Part shown: positions 7,913 through 16,615 of the stretch, in pieces
How the letters are laid out: the number at the start of each line of letters is the position of its first letter
Numbering within the stretch: the stretch's first letter is position 1
Assembly: GCF_014164775.1 (NCBI RefSeq)
Contig: NZ_JACJGB010000003.1
Location: 124,001-188,000 of the forward strand
DNA from: Tessaracoccus sp. MC1679
GTDB lineage: Bacteria > Actinomycetota > Actinomycetes > Propionibacteriales > Propionibacteriaceae
Reading direction: 5' to 3'
Length of the DNA stretch: 64,000 bases
The notes under the pieces: model-generated
Told to the model about the DNA's origin: nothing
Database searches by the model: none
What the model saw: only the letters and a program-made list of their open reading frames with translations
Position numbers and translations under genes: made by a program

Positions 7913-9636
7913 GCGGCGCAGACAGCCTCGCCCGGGCCTTCCACCAACTCGACGACGCCCTCGGCGGCGCCCAGTTCCCGCTGCCTCTGCCAGGAGCCGA
8001 GGAGCTGCGGGCCATGACGGTTTCGCTGGGTCACCAGGTGCGCGACTACCTCCTTCCGCGCGCCTCGCGCCTCGACGCCCCGCTGCTGGCCGTCGTCGGC
8101 GGGTCCACAGGCGCAGGCAAATCCACCCTCGTCAACTCCCTGCTGCGGGCCTCCGTCACCAGGCCCGGCGTCCTGCGCCCCACCACCAAGTCCCCGGTGC
8201 TGGTGTGCAACCCGGCAGACGAGGCCTGGTTCCGCAGCGACCAGGTGCTGCCCGCGCTGGTGCGCACCGACACCCAGCTGCACGACTCGCGCGCCCTGCA
8301 CATCGTCTCCTTCCCGGACCTCAAGCCGGGCCTGGCGCTGCTCGACGCGCCAGACATCGACTCGGTCGACGACGCCAACCGCACCCTGGCGCGCCAGCTC
8401 CTGCTGGCCGCGGACCTGTGGCTGTTCGTCACCTCGGCCGCCCGCTACGCCGACGCCGTGCCCTGGGACTACCTGGCCGCCGCCGCCGAGCGCAACACCG
8501 TCGTCGGCGTCATCGTCAACCGATGCCCGCCCGGCGCCGTCGGCGAGGTCTCCGGTCACCTCGCCGAGATGCTGGCCGAGCGCGGGCTGGCCTCGGCCAA
8601 GCTGTTCGCCGTCGTGGAACGCTCGCTGCCGCCGGACGGCATGCTCCCGGCCGGGGATGTGGCAGGCATCCGGCACTGGCTGGAGTCCCTCGCCGCCCAG
8701 TCCGAGGCCCGCTCCCAGGTGGCGGTACAGACACTGGCGGGGTCAGTGCGCTCCATCGACACCCAGCTGAAGGACCTCGGCGAGGGAATGGCGCGCCAGG
8801 AGGCCGCCATTGAGGAGCTCCGTGAGCAGGCCGCCCGCGCCTACCGCCAGTCCGCGGCGGACGTCAGCCAGGCCGCCGGCGACGGCACCATGCTGCGCGG
8901 CGAAATCCTCAGCCGTTGGCAGGACCTGGTGGGCACCGGCGAGTTCATGCGCACAGTCGAACAGCGCATCGGCGCTCTCCGAGACCGGATCACCGGCTGG
9001 TTCACCGGCGACGAGCGCGTCCAAGCCGTCGAGGTGGCCATCTCGGACAACCTGGCCGCCGTCGTCAAGGACGCCGGCGAGCGGGCCGCCGAGGCCACCG
9101 CCGTGGCGTGGTCGCACACCCGATGGGGCCGCGACATCATCGTCGCCGAACCCTCGCTGGCCACCGCGTCGGCAGGCTTCGACGAGGCCGCGGCCGCCGC
9201 CATCCGGGCCTGGCAGTCCGACGTGCTTCAACTCGTCGAGGAGCAGGGTCGCGGGCGGCGGATGCGGGCCCGGTTCCTGGCGCTCGGCACCAACGCCGTC
9301 GGCGCCGCGCTCATCATCTACGTGTTCACGCTCACCGGCGGCCTCACCGGCGCCGAGGTGGGCATCGCGGGCGGCGCCTCGGTCCTGGCCCAGCGCCTCC
9401 TGGAGGCCGTCTTCGGCGAGGACGCCGTCCGCAAGCTGGCCGAGCAGGCGCGGCGGGAGCTGGAGGCCCGCGTCGACGGCGCCCTGGGGCTCGAGCTCGC
9501 CCGCTACACCGAGGTGCTGGACTCGCTGGCCGTGGAAGCGGGGGCCGCGGCCGGGCTCGAGGCCGCCCGCAGCTCCCTCCGGTCGGCCGCCCGGGACGCG
9601 TTCGACGACCTGACCAAGCCCGTGGGGATGGATTGA
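7909..9636 (+). CDS. Dynamin-like GTPase, first of pair
   Basis: 575 aa. The P-loop GGSTGAGKS is at residues 64-72. At the G3 position it has DAPDIDS rather than the standard DxxG. The NKxD position reads VNRCPPG, lacking the specificity Asp, so nucleotide preference is uncertain. Long helical segments (about residues 270-430) are followed by a Gly/Ala-rich hydrophobic hairpin near residues 465-500, as in bacterial dynamin-like or membrane-associated GTPases. It overlaps PrsW upstream (ATGA) and the second GTPase downstream (TGATG). Confidence 0.82.
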   Translation: MSGADSLARAFHQLDDALGGAQFPLPLPGAEELRAMTVSLGHQVRDYLLPRASRLDAPLLAVVGGSTGAGKSTLVNSLLRASVTRPGVLRPTTKSPVLVCNPADEAWFRSDQVLPALVRTDTQLHDSRALHIVSFPDLKPGLALLDAPDIDSVDDANRTLARQLLLAADLWLFVTSAARYADAVPWDYLAAAAERNTVVGVIVNRCPPGAVGEVSGHLAEMLAERGLASAKLFAVVERSLPPDGMLPAGDVAGIRHWLESLAAQSEARSQVAVQTLAGSVRSIDTQLKDLGEGMARQEAAIEELREQAARAYRQSAADVSQAAGDGTMLRGEILSRWQDLVGTGEFMRTVEQRIGALRDRITGWFTGDERVQAVEVAISDNLAAVVKDAGERAAEATAVAWSHTRWGRDIIVAEPSLATASAGFDEAAAAAIRAWQSDVLQLVEEQGRGRRMRARFLALGTNAVGAALIIYVFTLTGGLTGAEVGIAGGASVLAQRLLEAVFGEDAVRKLAEQARRELEARVDGALGLELARYTEVLDSLAVEAGAAAGLEAARSSLRSAARDAFDDLTKPVGMD

Positions 9637-11237
9637 TGGCCGCCGTCGCCCAGCAGCTGGAGGTGCTGCGCGAGGCGCTGGACCTGGTGGCCGGGCGCAT
9701 TCCCGAGGAGGTGGAGCGGCGAACCCTGGACGTCCTCGGGCGCGCCGGGCGCCGTCTCGCCGCCGGCGAGCAGTCCGTGGTGGCGCTGGCCGGCGCCACC
9801 GGCTCCGGGAAGTCGTCGCTGTTCAACGCGCTCACCGGCGCGCGGCTGGCCGAACAGGGCCCCCGCCGCCCCACCACCTCCACCACGCTGGCGGCCAGCT
9901 TCTCCGCCACCAACGTCGCGCTGCTGGACTTCCTCGGCGTTGAACGCCGCCACGAGGTGGCCCCGCCGGAGCCGCGGATGGCGGATCTGGTGTTGCTGGA
10001 CCTCCCGGACCACGACTCCACGGCCTCGTCGCACCGCGTGGAGGTGGACCGCATGGTGGGTGTGGTGGACCAGTTCGTCTGGGTGCTCGATCCGCAGAAG
10101 TACGCCGACGCGGCGCTGCACAAGAACTACCTGCGCCCCCTTGCCCAGCACCGCGAGGTGATCACGGTGGTGCTCAACCAGGCGGACCGGCTCACCCCGG
10201 CCCAGCTCGAACTGTGCCTGGCCCACATCCGCCGGCTGCTGGTCGACGACGGCCTGGACGACGTGCCGCTGATCGCCACCAGCGCCGTCACCGGCACGGG
10301 CGTGGCCGAGCTGCGCGACCACCTGGCTCGAGTGGCGGCCGGGAAGCGGGCCGCTGCCGCCCGGCTGGCCGCGGACGTGAGTGTCGCGGCCGGGGCGCTG
10401 GACGAGGCCGTCGGCCGTGGACGGGTCGGCACCGCGGACAAGAGCACCGTCAGCCGACTCACCGCCGACCTGTCGGGTGCCGCCGGTGTTCCCATCGTCG
10501 TCGACGCCGTGCGAACCTCTGTGCGCCACCGTGGCCAGCTCCACACCGGCTGGCCCCTGGTCAAGTGGCTCGGAAGGCTCCGGCCGGACCCCCTCAAGCG
10601 ACTGCGGCTCGGCGCGCCGAAGGAGAAGGCGCAGCTGGAGGGCCCGGCGCTGACGCGCAGCTCGCTGCCGGCCCGCTCAGCCGCGGCAGGCGCGCAGCAG
10701 TCCTCCGGCCTCCGGGCAGTCGCGGCCGAGCTGGGCGAGGGGATGCCGCCGGTGTGGCAGGAGGCCATTGGCCGGGCCGTGCGCAGCAACGAAGACACGT
10801 TGGCCGACGAGTTGGACCGCGCCGTCGTCGCCACAGACCTGCGGGTGTCGCGGACGCCGCTGTGGTGGCAGGTGATCCGCGTCCTGCAGTGGCTCCTCAT
10901 CGGCGCCGTCGTGGTGGGTCTCGGCTGGCTCACGCTCAACGTGGTCCTCTCCTACTTCGGACTGGGGCAGCTGACCACGGTGCCCGTCGGACCCGCGGAC
11001 GGCCCGCGGGTGCCGCTGCCCACGGTGCTTGCGCTGGGCGGGGTGGCTGCCGGGATCCTCTTGTCCTTCGGGTCGCAGCTGGCCATCGGCGCATCGGCCA
11101 ACCGCGCCGCCCGCAGGGCGAAGAAGGCGCTGGAGGCCTCCGTCGCGACGGTGGCCCACGAGCTGGTGCTGCGGCCCGCTGAGGGTGAGGTGGCCCTCTA
11201 CGCCGCCGCCCGGGCCGCGTTGGACCGTCTGCTCTGA
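9636..11237 (+). CDS. Dynamin-like GTPase, second of pair, membrane-anchored
   Basis: 533 aa. P-loop GATGSGKSS at residues 53-61, G3 region DLPDHDS, G4 NQAD and G5 TSAV, so this partner keeps the guanine-specific NxxD that the first one lacks. Two hydrophobic segments near the C-terminus (roughly residues 415-445 and 465-485) predict an inner-membrane hairpin. The shared D-x-PD-x-DS motif with the preceding GTPase suggests they are paralogs acting together. The start at 9636 overlaps the previous stop. Role unknown; membrane remodelling or envelope stress are possibilities only. Confidence 0.83.
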   Translation: MAAVAQQLEVLREALDLVAGRIPEEVERRTLDVLGRAGRRLAAGEQSVVALAGATGSGKSSLFNALTGARLAEQGPRRPTTSTTLAASFSATNVALLDFLGVERRHEVAPPEPRMADLVLLDLPDHDSTASSHRVEVDRMVGVVDQFVWVLDPQKYADAALHKNYLRPLAQHREVITVVLNQADRLTPAQLELCLAHIRRLLVDDGLDDVPLIATSAVTGTGVAELRDHLARVAAGKRAAAARLAADVSVAAGALDEAVGRGRVGTADKSTVSRLTADLSGAAGVPIVVDAVRTSVRHRGQLHTGWPLVKWLGRLRPDPLKRLRLGAPKEKAQLEGPALTRSSLPARSAAAGAQQSSGLRAVAAELGEGMPPVWQEAIGRAVRSNEDTLADELDRAVVATDLRVSRTPLWWQVIRVLQWLLIGAVVVGLGWLTLNVVLSYFGLGQLTTVPVGPADGPRVPLPTVLALGGVAAGILLSFGSQLAIGASANRAARRAKKALEASVATVAHELVLRPAEGEVALYAAARAALDRLL

Positions 11238-11310
11238 GGCCACACCGCCGAATCGGGTCTCCTGGGGATTGCTGGCATACTGGCGTGCGGTCAATTCGAA
11301 AGGCTTTCAA

Positions 11311-12993
11311 GTGGCTGAGTTCATCTACACCATGCACAACGTGCGCAAAGCGGTGGGCGACAAGGTCATCCTTGACAACGTCACCCTCTCCTTCTACCCC
11401 GGCGCGAAGATCGGCATCGTCGGCCCCAACGGCGCCGGCAAGTCCACCATGCTCAAGCTGATGGCGGGCATGGACCGCCCCAACAACGGGGATGCGCAGC
11501 TGCAGAAGGGGGCCACCGTCGGCATCCTGCTCCAGGAGCCCCCGCTCACCGAGGGCAAGACGGTTCAGGAGAACGTGGAGGAGGCCGTCGCCGAGATCAA
11601 GGCGAAGATGGCCCGCTTCGAGGCGATCGGCCACGAGATGGCCGAGCCGGATGCGGACTTCGACGCCCTGCTCGTCGAGATGGGGGACCTCCAGACCTAC
11701 CTCGACGCGCACGAGGCATGGGACGTCGACGCCCGCCTGGACCAGGCGATGGACGCGCTCCAGTGCCCGCCGGCGGATGCCATCGTCGACGTGCTCTCCG
11801 GCGGCGAGCGCCGCCGGGTGGCGCTGTGCAAGCTGCTCCTGCAGCAGCCGGACCTCCTGCTCCTCGACGAGCCCACCAACCACCTGGATGCCGAGTCCGT
11901 GAACTGGCTGGAGGGCCACCTCAAGGCCTACCCGGGCGCTGTCCTGGCCGTCACGCACGACCGGTACTTCCTCGATAACGTGGCGCAATGGATCTGCGAG
12001 GTGGACCGCGGCAAGCTCCACCCCTACGAGGGCAACTACTCCACCTACCTCGACACCAAGCGCCAGCGCCTCCAGATCGAGGGCAAGAAGGACGCCAAGC
12101 GCGCCAAGATCCTGGAGAAGGAACTCGAGTGGGTGCGGTCCTCGCCCAAGGCCCGCCAGGCCAAGAGCAAGGCGCGCCTGCAGCGCTACGAGGAGATGGC
12201 GGCCGAGGCCGAGCGCGATCGCAAGCTCGACACGGGAGAGATCAACATCCCGCCGGGCCCCCGCCTGGGCTCGATCGTCCTCGAGGTGAAGAAGCTGACT
12301 AAGGGCTTCGGGGACCGCGTGCTCATCAAGGACCTCTCCTTCACCCTCCCGCGCGCCGGGATCGTGGGCATCATCGGCCCCAACGGCGTCGGCAAGACCA
12401 CCCTCTTCAAGACCATCACGGGCCTCGAGGAGCCGGACTCGGGCTCGGTCAAGATCGGCGAGACGGTCTCGTTCAGCTACGTGGACCAGAACCGTTCGGG
12501 TCTCAACCCGAAGGACAACGTGTGGCAGGTGGTCTCGGACGGCCTGGACTTCATCAAGGTGGCCAACTTCGAGATGCCCTCGCGCGCCTACGTCGCGTCG
12601 TTCGGGTTCAAGGGGCCGGACCAGCAGAAGCTGGCAGGCATCCTCTCCGGCGGTGAGCGCAACCGCCTGAACCTGGCACTCACCCTCAAGCAGGGCGGCA
12701 ACGTGCTGCTCCTCGACGAGCCCACCAACGACCTGGACGTCGAGACCCTCTCCAGCCTCGAGGACGCACTGCTGGACTTCCCCGGCTGCGCCGTCGTGAT
12801 CTCCCACGACCGTTGGTTCCTGGACCGCGTCGCCACCCACATGCTCGCCTGGGAGGGCGAGGACGAGGACGGCACGCCGCGCTGGTTCTGGTTCGAGGGC
12901 AACTTCGCCGACTACGAGGTGAACAAGCTCGAGCGCCTCGGCCCGGAGGCGGCCCGCCCGCACCGTTCGACCCACCGGCGGCTCACCCGCTGA
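11311..12993 (+). CDS. ettA: Energy-dependent translational throttle protein EttA (ABC-F)
   Basis: 560 aa soluble ABC-F ATPase with two nucleotide-binding domains. First Walker A GPNGAGKST (38-46), LSGGERRR, LLLLDEPTNHLD; second GPNGVGKTT, LSGGERNR, LLLDEPTNDLD. The linker between them contains the charged P-site tRNA interaction region and the toe segment typical of EttA. EttA binds the ribosomal E site and gates entry into elongation according to ADP/ATP. The GTG start encodes the usual MAEFIYTM beginning, with GAAAGG 7 nt upstream. The C-terminus has a short extra tail (ARPHRSTHRRLTR). A hairpin terminator follows. Confidence 0.95.
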   Translation: MAEFIYTMHNVRKAVGDKVILDNVTLSFYPGAKIGIVGPNGAGKSTMLKLMAGMDRPNNGDAQLQKGATVGILLQEPPLTEGKTVQENVEEAVAEIKAKMARFEAIGHEMAEPDADFDALLVEMGDLQTYLDAHEAWDVDARLDQAMDALQCPPADAIVDVLSGGERRRVALCKLLLQQPDLLLLDEPTNHLDAESVNWLEGHLKAYPGAVLAVTHDRYFLDNVAQWICEVDRGKLHPYEGNYSTYLDTKRQRLQIEGKKDAKRAKILEKELEWVRSSPKARQAKSKARLQRYEEMAAEAERDRKLDTGEINIPPGPRLGSIVLEVKKLTKGFGDRVLIKDLSFTLPRAGIVGIIGPNGVGKTTLFKTITGLEEPDSGSVKIGETVSFSYVDQNRSGLNPKDNVWQVVSDGLDFIKVANFEMPSRAYVASFGFKGPDQQKLAGILSGGERNRLNLALTLKQGGNVLLLDEPTNDLDVETLSSLEDALLDFPGCAVVISHDRWFLDRVATHMLAWEGEDEDGTPRWFWFEGNFADYEVNKLERLGPEAARPHRSTHRRLTR

Positions 12994-13008
12994 CCACCCC
13001 TGTACGAC

Positions 13009-13032
13009 AGGCCGTCCCCTCGGGGACGGCCT
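13009..13032 (+). terminator. Intrinsic terminator after ettA
   Basis: Eleven-bp stem AGGCCGTCCCC / GGGGACGGCCT with a 2-nt (effectively 4-nt) loop, followed by TCGTCGTT; 15 nt after the ettA stop. Confidence 0.75.
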
Positions 13033-13048
13033 TCGTCGTTCCCGGGTC

Positions 13049-13096
13049 TTGCAGATCGTCGACATGGTTGCTAGGTTAGTTGGTGTACTAAGTAAC
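13049..13096 (+). promoter_or_regulatory. Promoter and operator of the gntR-ABC operon
   Basis: TTGCAG (13049-13054), 17 nt, TAGGTT (13072-13077). A 22-bp imperfect palindrome with GTTA...TAAC outer arms and TTAGT/ACTAA inner arms spans 13075-13096. It covers the -10 edge and the predicted start of transcription, where a YtrA-type repressor would block RNA polymerase. AAGGAG follows at 13101. Confidence 0.65.
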
Positions 13097-13112
13097 CAAG
13101 AAGGAGCGGGAC

Positions 13113-13472
13113 GTGTTCGACGACGCATCACCGATCTTTCAGCAACTCGCCGACTCGCTGAGTGACGACGTGCTGCGCGGCGTCTACGCGGAGGGTGATC
13201 AGGTGCCCTCCATCAACGAGCTCGCCGTCTTCCACCGCATCAACCCCGCCACGGCCAACCGGGCCGTCTCTCTCCTCGTAGACCAGGGGGTCCTGGTCAA
13301 ACGAAGGGGTGTGGGCATGTTCGTCGCCGACGGTGCACTGGACCTCATTCGCACCGCACGCCGCACAGCCTTCACCGCCCGATTCGTCGTGCCCCTCCTC
13401 GCCGAGGCGCGCACCCTCGGCATTCACCCCGACACCCTCGTCGACCTGCTGCGAAAGGAAGCCACCCCATGA
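13113..13472 (+). CDS. GntR family transcriptional regulator, YtrA subfamily
   Basis: 119 aa, the short form typical of YtrA. A winged helix (about residues 5-75, with VPSINELAVFHRINPATANRAV as recognition region) is followed by only about 40 residues, without a ligand domain. GTG start with AAGGAG 6 nt upstream. YtrA-type proteins repress the ABC exporter they are encoded with and often respond to cell-wall antibiotics. The overlapping operon (ATGA to the ATPase) and a palindrome over its own promoter support autoregulation. Confidence 0.92.
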   Translation: MFDDASPIFQQLADSLSDDVLRGVYAEGDQVPSINELAVFHRINPATANRAVSLLVDQGVLVKRRGVGMFVADGALDLIRTARRTAFTARFVVPLLAEARTLGIHPDTLVDLLRKEATP

Positions 13473-14347
13473 GTGCAGCCATCGAGGCCCGCAGCCTCAC
13501 CAAGCGCTACGGGCCGGTCACCGCTCTAGACGGTGTGACCCTCTCCATCGAACGCGACGCGATCACCGGGCTGCTCGGGCGCAACGGCGCCGGCAAGACC
13601 GTTCTGATGTCGCTGATCACCGCCCATGAGACACCCACGTCCGGCACGGTCCGGGTGCTCGGGGAGGACCCGCGGGAGAACGAACGGGTGCTCGGCCAGA
13701 CCTGCTTCGTCCGCGACAACCAGCGTTACCCGGACGAGTTCCGTGTGCCCCACCTCCTGAATACGGGCGCACGCTTCTACCCGTCCTGGGACGCGGACCT
13801 CGCCGCCCGCGTCGTCGACACCTTCGAACTTCCGACGGACCGCGACATCCGCAAGCTCTCGCGCGGCCAGTTGTCCGCCGTGGGCATCCTCGTGGGGCTG
13901 GCCTCTCGGGCACCCCTGACGTTCTTCGACGAGCCGTACCTCGGCCTCGACGCCACGGCGCGCATGCTCTTCTACGACCTGCTCCTACGCGACTACATCG
14001 CCCATCCCCGCACCATCGTCGTGTCCACGCACCTCATCGACGAGATCGAGGAGCTGCTGAGCAGGGTGATCGTGCTGGACCACGGCCGGGTGCGCGAGGA
14101 CGCCGAGGTCGACGAACTCAGGGGCAGGGCGCTGCGGCTGAGCGGCCGGATGGACGCCATCGAACGCGTCACCGCCAACCATGCGGTGCTGCACCGCAAC
14201 TCGCTCGGGGTGCTGGGCACAGCCGTCGTCACCGCGACGACGGACCTGGCACACGAGGCCGCCGCAGCCGGCCTGACGACGGAGCCCGCTTCGCTGCACG
14301 AACTGGTCGCGGCCTACGGGCTGCACACGAAGGAGGTCTCGTCATGA
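13469..14347 (+). CDS. ABC transporter ATP-binding protein (YtrB-like)
   Basis: 292 aa. Walker A GRNGAGKT near residue 35, signature LSRGQ, Walker B TFFDEPYLGLD and H-loop STHLID. It is linked by ATGA overlaps to the GntR regulator before it and the membrane protein after it. The C-terminal 80 residues beyond the ATPase core may fold onto the nucleotide domains, as in related exporters. Cargo unknown; the regulator type suggests envelope stress or antibiotic response. Confidence 0.91.
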   Translation: MSAAIEARSLTKRYGPVTALDGVTLSIERDAITGLLGRNGAGKTVLMSLITAHETPTSGTVRVLGEDPRENERVLGQTCFVRDNQRYPDEFRVPHLLNTGARFYPSWDADLAARVVDTFELPTDRDIRKLSRGQLSAVGILVGLASRAPLTFFDEPYLGLDATARMLFYDLLLRDYIAHPRTIVVSTHLIDEIEELLSRVIVLDHGRVREDAEVDELRGRALRLSGRMDAIERVTANHAVLHRNSLGVLGTAVVTATTDLAHEAAAAGLTTEPASLHELVAAYGLHTKEVSS

Positions 14348-15060
14348 AGCGCGCGCTCGACGTCTTTGCGCTGCACGTCTCCCGCCGGTCGACGACGTGG
14401 TTGATGCCGCTCTGGCTGAGCCTCGGGGTGGTCGCGGTCATGGTCGTCATCACGTTCGCGATGAGGCTGGCCGGCGTGGACACCCTCGACCCGGAGATCG
14501 CCGACGGGCTGCGCAACAGCCAGGGCATCCTCTGGACTCTCATCGGCTTCCTCATCGCGCTCGGGGTGCAGTCCTCGGTGGCGTGCTTCGCCTTTGCCCT
14601 GGCCCTGGGCACGACGCGTCGGCAGTACGTCATCGGGACCGGCCTGTACTTCCTCCTGCAGACCGCCTACCTCTCGGTCCTGCTCTCCCTGCTCCTTGCG
14701 CTGGAGAAGGCCACGAACCACTGGTTCATGGGCGCGCACACCCTCGACATCTGGGCGCTCGGGGCCGGCGACTGGGCGCACTTCCTCACCGTGGTCCCCA
14801 GTGGGGTGTTGGCCAGCCTGGCCCTCGGCGCCCTGTCCGGCGCCTCCTGGTTGAGGTTCGGCAACCGTGGACCGATGATCATCTGCGGGGCGTTCGTCGT
14901 GCTGGTCCTGGCGGGGATCCTGCTGGTCATGCCGAGACTGGAGGCGTTCCTGGGGTGGTTCTCAGTGCTGTGGGCCGGTGTGGCTCTCACGGTGCTGGCC
15001 GCCATCTCGCTGGCAGGGGCCTGGAGCTTCCTGAGCCGGGCCAGCGTCCGAAACGCCTGA
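14344..15060 (+). CDS. ABC exporter membrane subunit
   Basis: 238 aa with about six hydrophobic helices and a short cytosolic N-terminus. Overlaps the ATPase stop by 4 nt. No family motif is obvious beyond its membrane topology, so the assignment rests on the GntR-ATPase-permease order. A perfect 19-bp hairpin 11 nt after the stop ends the operon. Confidence 0.82.
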   Translation: MKRALDVFALHVSRRSTTWLMPLWLSLGVVAVMVVITFAMRLAGVDTLDPEIADGLRNSQGILWTLIGFLIALGVQSSVACFAFALALGTTRRQYVIGTGLYFLLQTAYLSVLLSLLLALEKATNHWFMGAHTLDIWALGAGDWAHFLTVVPSGVLASLALGALSGASWLRFGNRGPMIICGAFVVLVLAGILLVMPRLEAFLGWFSVLWAGVALTVLAAISLAGAWSFLSRASVRNA

Positions 15061-15071
15061 CCCCCCCATCG

Positions 15072-15115
15072 CACGAGCGGCGTTTCCCGGTCCGGGCCGG
15101 GAAACGCCGCTCGTG
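15072..15115. terminator. Strong intrinsic terminator, likely bidirectional
   Basis: Perfect 19-bp stem (arms 15072-15090 and 15097-15115, CACGAGCGG.../...CCGCTCGTG) with a 6-nt loop, followed by TTTCG. Lies between the convergent exporter operon and the sigma-factor operon. Confidence 0.88.
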
Positions 15116-15125
15116 TTTCGGGCTG

Positions 15126-16037
15126 CTACTTGACGAGGAGCTCGAGCACCTCCGGCATCGACTTGGCGAACGAGCACTGGCCGGCGTCGTCGTTGGCCAG
15201 GACCGAGCAGTTGTTGTCCATGCCCTCGAAGGTGCTGACCAGCCACACCACGCGCTCGCCGGCCTGCATCACCAGGGTGTCGTTGAACACGCCGACGTCC
15301 TCACCCTCCATGACGGCCATGCCGAAGAAGTAGGCGGCGCGCGTGGGTTCCTCCTCGACGGTGGAGCCGTCGAACGGCAGCCTCGTGTCCTCGGCCGAGC
15401 TCACCCGGTCCCAGCCGGCCTCGGTCATGATCGACTCGCACTCGACGGCGGCGGTGTGGATCTGGTCGAAACCCTCGGAGGCGGCAGCCTCGTCGGCGTA
15501 CCCGAGCACGATGGCGTAGGTGGGCAGCTCGCCCTCGATCCCGAACGAGCGGACCAGGGTGGTGGTGGGACTGCCCCACTCACCGCGGTCGCACAGTCCC
15601 TTGGCGGTCTCACCCATCGCCTCGCTCTCGGACAGCACCCCGACCAGCGGTGAGGAGCCGTACGGGTACATCAGAGCGGCGGTGGGCACGTTCGCCCACG
15701 TCGGCGGCACCGGCACGGCCGGCGCGGTGGGCGACGGCGCATCCGTCGGGCTCGGCGAGGGCGTCGGGTCCGGCGAGGCAGTGGGGCTGACGGTCGGGCT
15801 GACGGTCGGGCTGGGCGAGGCGGCCCAGTCGGGGTTGTCGGCCCCGCGGAGCAGGGGAGTGACGGCCCAGACGCCCACGCCGAGCGCGGCGACGGCGCCG
15901 ACCGCGGCCACGGCCAAGCCCGCGCGTCGCGTGGTGCGACGGCGGTCGCCGAGACGACGGACTTCGTGAGCGGGGAGCATGGGGGCCTCCTGAGCCTGGG
16001 CCGCGAGGTCGTCGAGTTGGGGGATGTGTTCAGGCAT
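15126..16037 (-). CDS. Single-pass membrane protein, putative partner of the ECF sigma factor
   Basis: 303 aa. A cytosolic N-terminus of about 37 residues, one membrane helix (about 38-62), a Pro/Ser/Thr-rich linker (about 75-112) with repeated SPT units, then an extracytoplasmic domain of about 190 residues with Cys pairs (GLCDRGE, NNCSVL, GQCSF). Its ATG overlaps the sigma gene's end by 8 nt, the usual arrangement for an anti-sigma or sensor protein. No zinc anti-sigma HxxxCxxC motif is visible in the short cytosolic part, so an anti-sigma role is inferred from position only. Confidence 0.75.
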   Translation of the reverse strand: MPEHIPQLDDLAAQAQEAPMLPAHEVRRLGDRRRTTRRAGLAVAAVGAVAALGVGVWAVTPLLRGADNPDWAASPSPTVSPTVSPTASPDPTPSPSPTDAPSPTAPAVPVPPTWANVPTAALMYPYGSSPLVGVLSESEAMGETAKGLCDRGEWGSPTTTLVRSFGIEGELPTYAIVLGYADEAAASEGFDQIHTAAVECESIMTEAGWDRVSSAEDTRLPFDGSTVEEEPTRAAYFFGMAVMEGEDVGVFNDTLVMQAGERVVWLVSTFEGMDNNCSVLANDDAGQCSFAKSMPEVLELLVK

Positions 16038-16521
16038 GACGAACCTCCAGATCGGTGTTGAGCAGGCGGGCGAGTGTCTGGCGCCCGCGGGCGAGCCGGG
16101 CCTTGACGGTCCCGGTGGGGGAGCCCACCTCCTGCGCGATCTCGCTGACGCTCAGATCGCACAGGTGGTAGAGCACGATCGCCCGACGCTGGGCGTCAGG
16201 CAGTTGCTCGAGGGCGCGGTTGATGGCGACCCGGTCCGGGGTGGGCTCAAGGGTGCGCTCGGGCTCGAGTGCCCGGTCCGGCTGCCGGAACGCGCGGCGC
16301 GCCTTGCGCCAGCGGCTCACGGCCAGGCGGTAGGCGGTGGTGCGCACCCAGGCGTCCGGGCTGCGGAGCACGTCGAGTTGGCTGCGATGGTCCCACGCCC
16401 GGATGAACGCCTCCTGGACGCAGTCCTGGGCCTCGGCCAGGTTGCCGCACATCGCATAGACCTGGCCCACGAGCTTGGAATACGAGTTCGCGTAGAACCG
16501 GTCGAATTGGGCTTCGTCCAC
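16030..16521 (-). CDS. ECF RNA polymerase sigma factor, SigE family
   Basis: 163 aa with region 2 (about residues 8-75, AQDCVQEAFIRAWDH) and region 4 (about 105-155, LPDAQRRAIVLYHLCDLSVSEIA) joined by a short linker. The start FDRFYANSYSKLVGQVYAM fits the SigE-type group of actinobacterial ECF factors. The GTG start at 16521 has AAGGAGG 9 nt upstream and a second GGGAGG closer. An ECF-type promoter motif lies upstream, suggesting autoregulation. It is co-transcribed with the overlapping membrane protein gene. Confidence 0.92.
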   Translation of the reverse strand: MDEAQFDRFYANSYSKLVGQVYAMCGNLAEAQDCVQEAFIRAWDHRSQLDVLRSPDAWVRTTAYRLAVSRWRKARRAFRQPDRALEPERTLEPTPDRVAINRALEQLPDAQRRAIVLYHLCDLSVSEIAQEVGSPTGTVKARLARGRQTLARLLNTDLEVRHA

Positions 16522-16563
16522 GTCCCTCCCCCTCCTTCTTGGCGTTGTGAGTGATGTGTCCTG

Positions 16564-16592
16564 TCTACGCCCGGGGGGAGGGTGCCGGTTGC
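16564..16592 (-). promoter_or_regulatory. ECF-type promoter upstream of the sigma gene
   Basis: Minus strand GCAACC (16587-16592), 17-nt spacer, CGTAGA (16564-16569). This fits the AAC -35 and CGT -10 pattern of ECF sigma promoters and sits about 43 nt before the GTG start. Confidence 0.55.
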
Positions 16593-16615
16593 ATGTGAGT
16601 TCCGGCGCGCCGCGA

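Noticed and set aside
10936-13131. Long minus-strand open frame over ettA
   Set aside because: Leu/Val/Glu-rich antisense of ettA with no motifs; ettA is on the plus strand.
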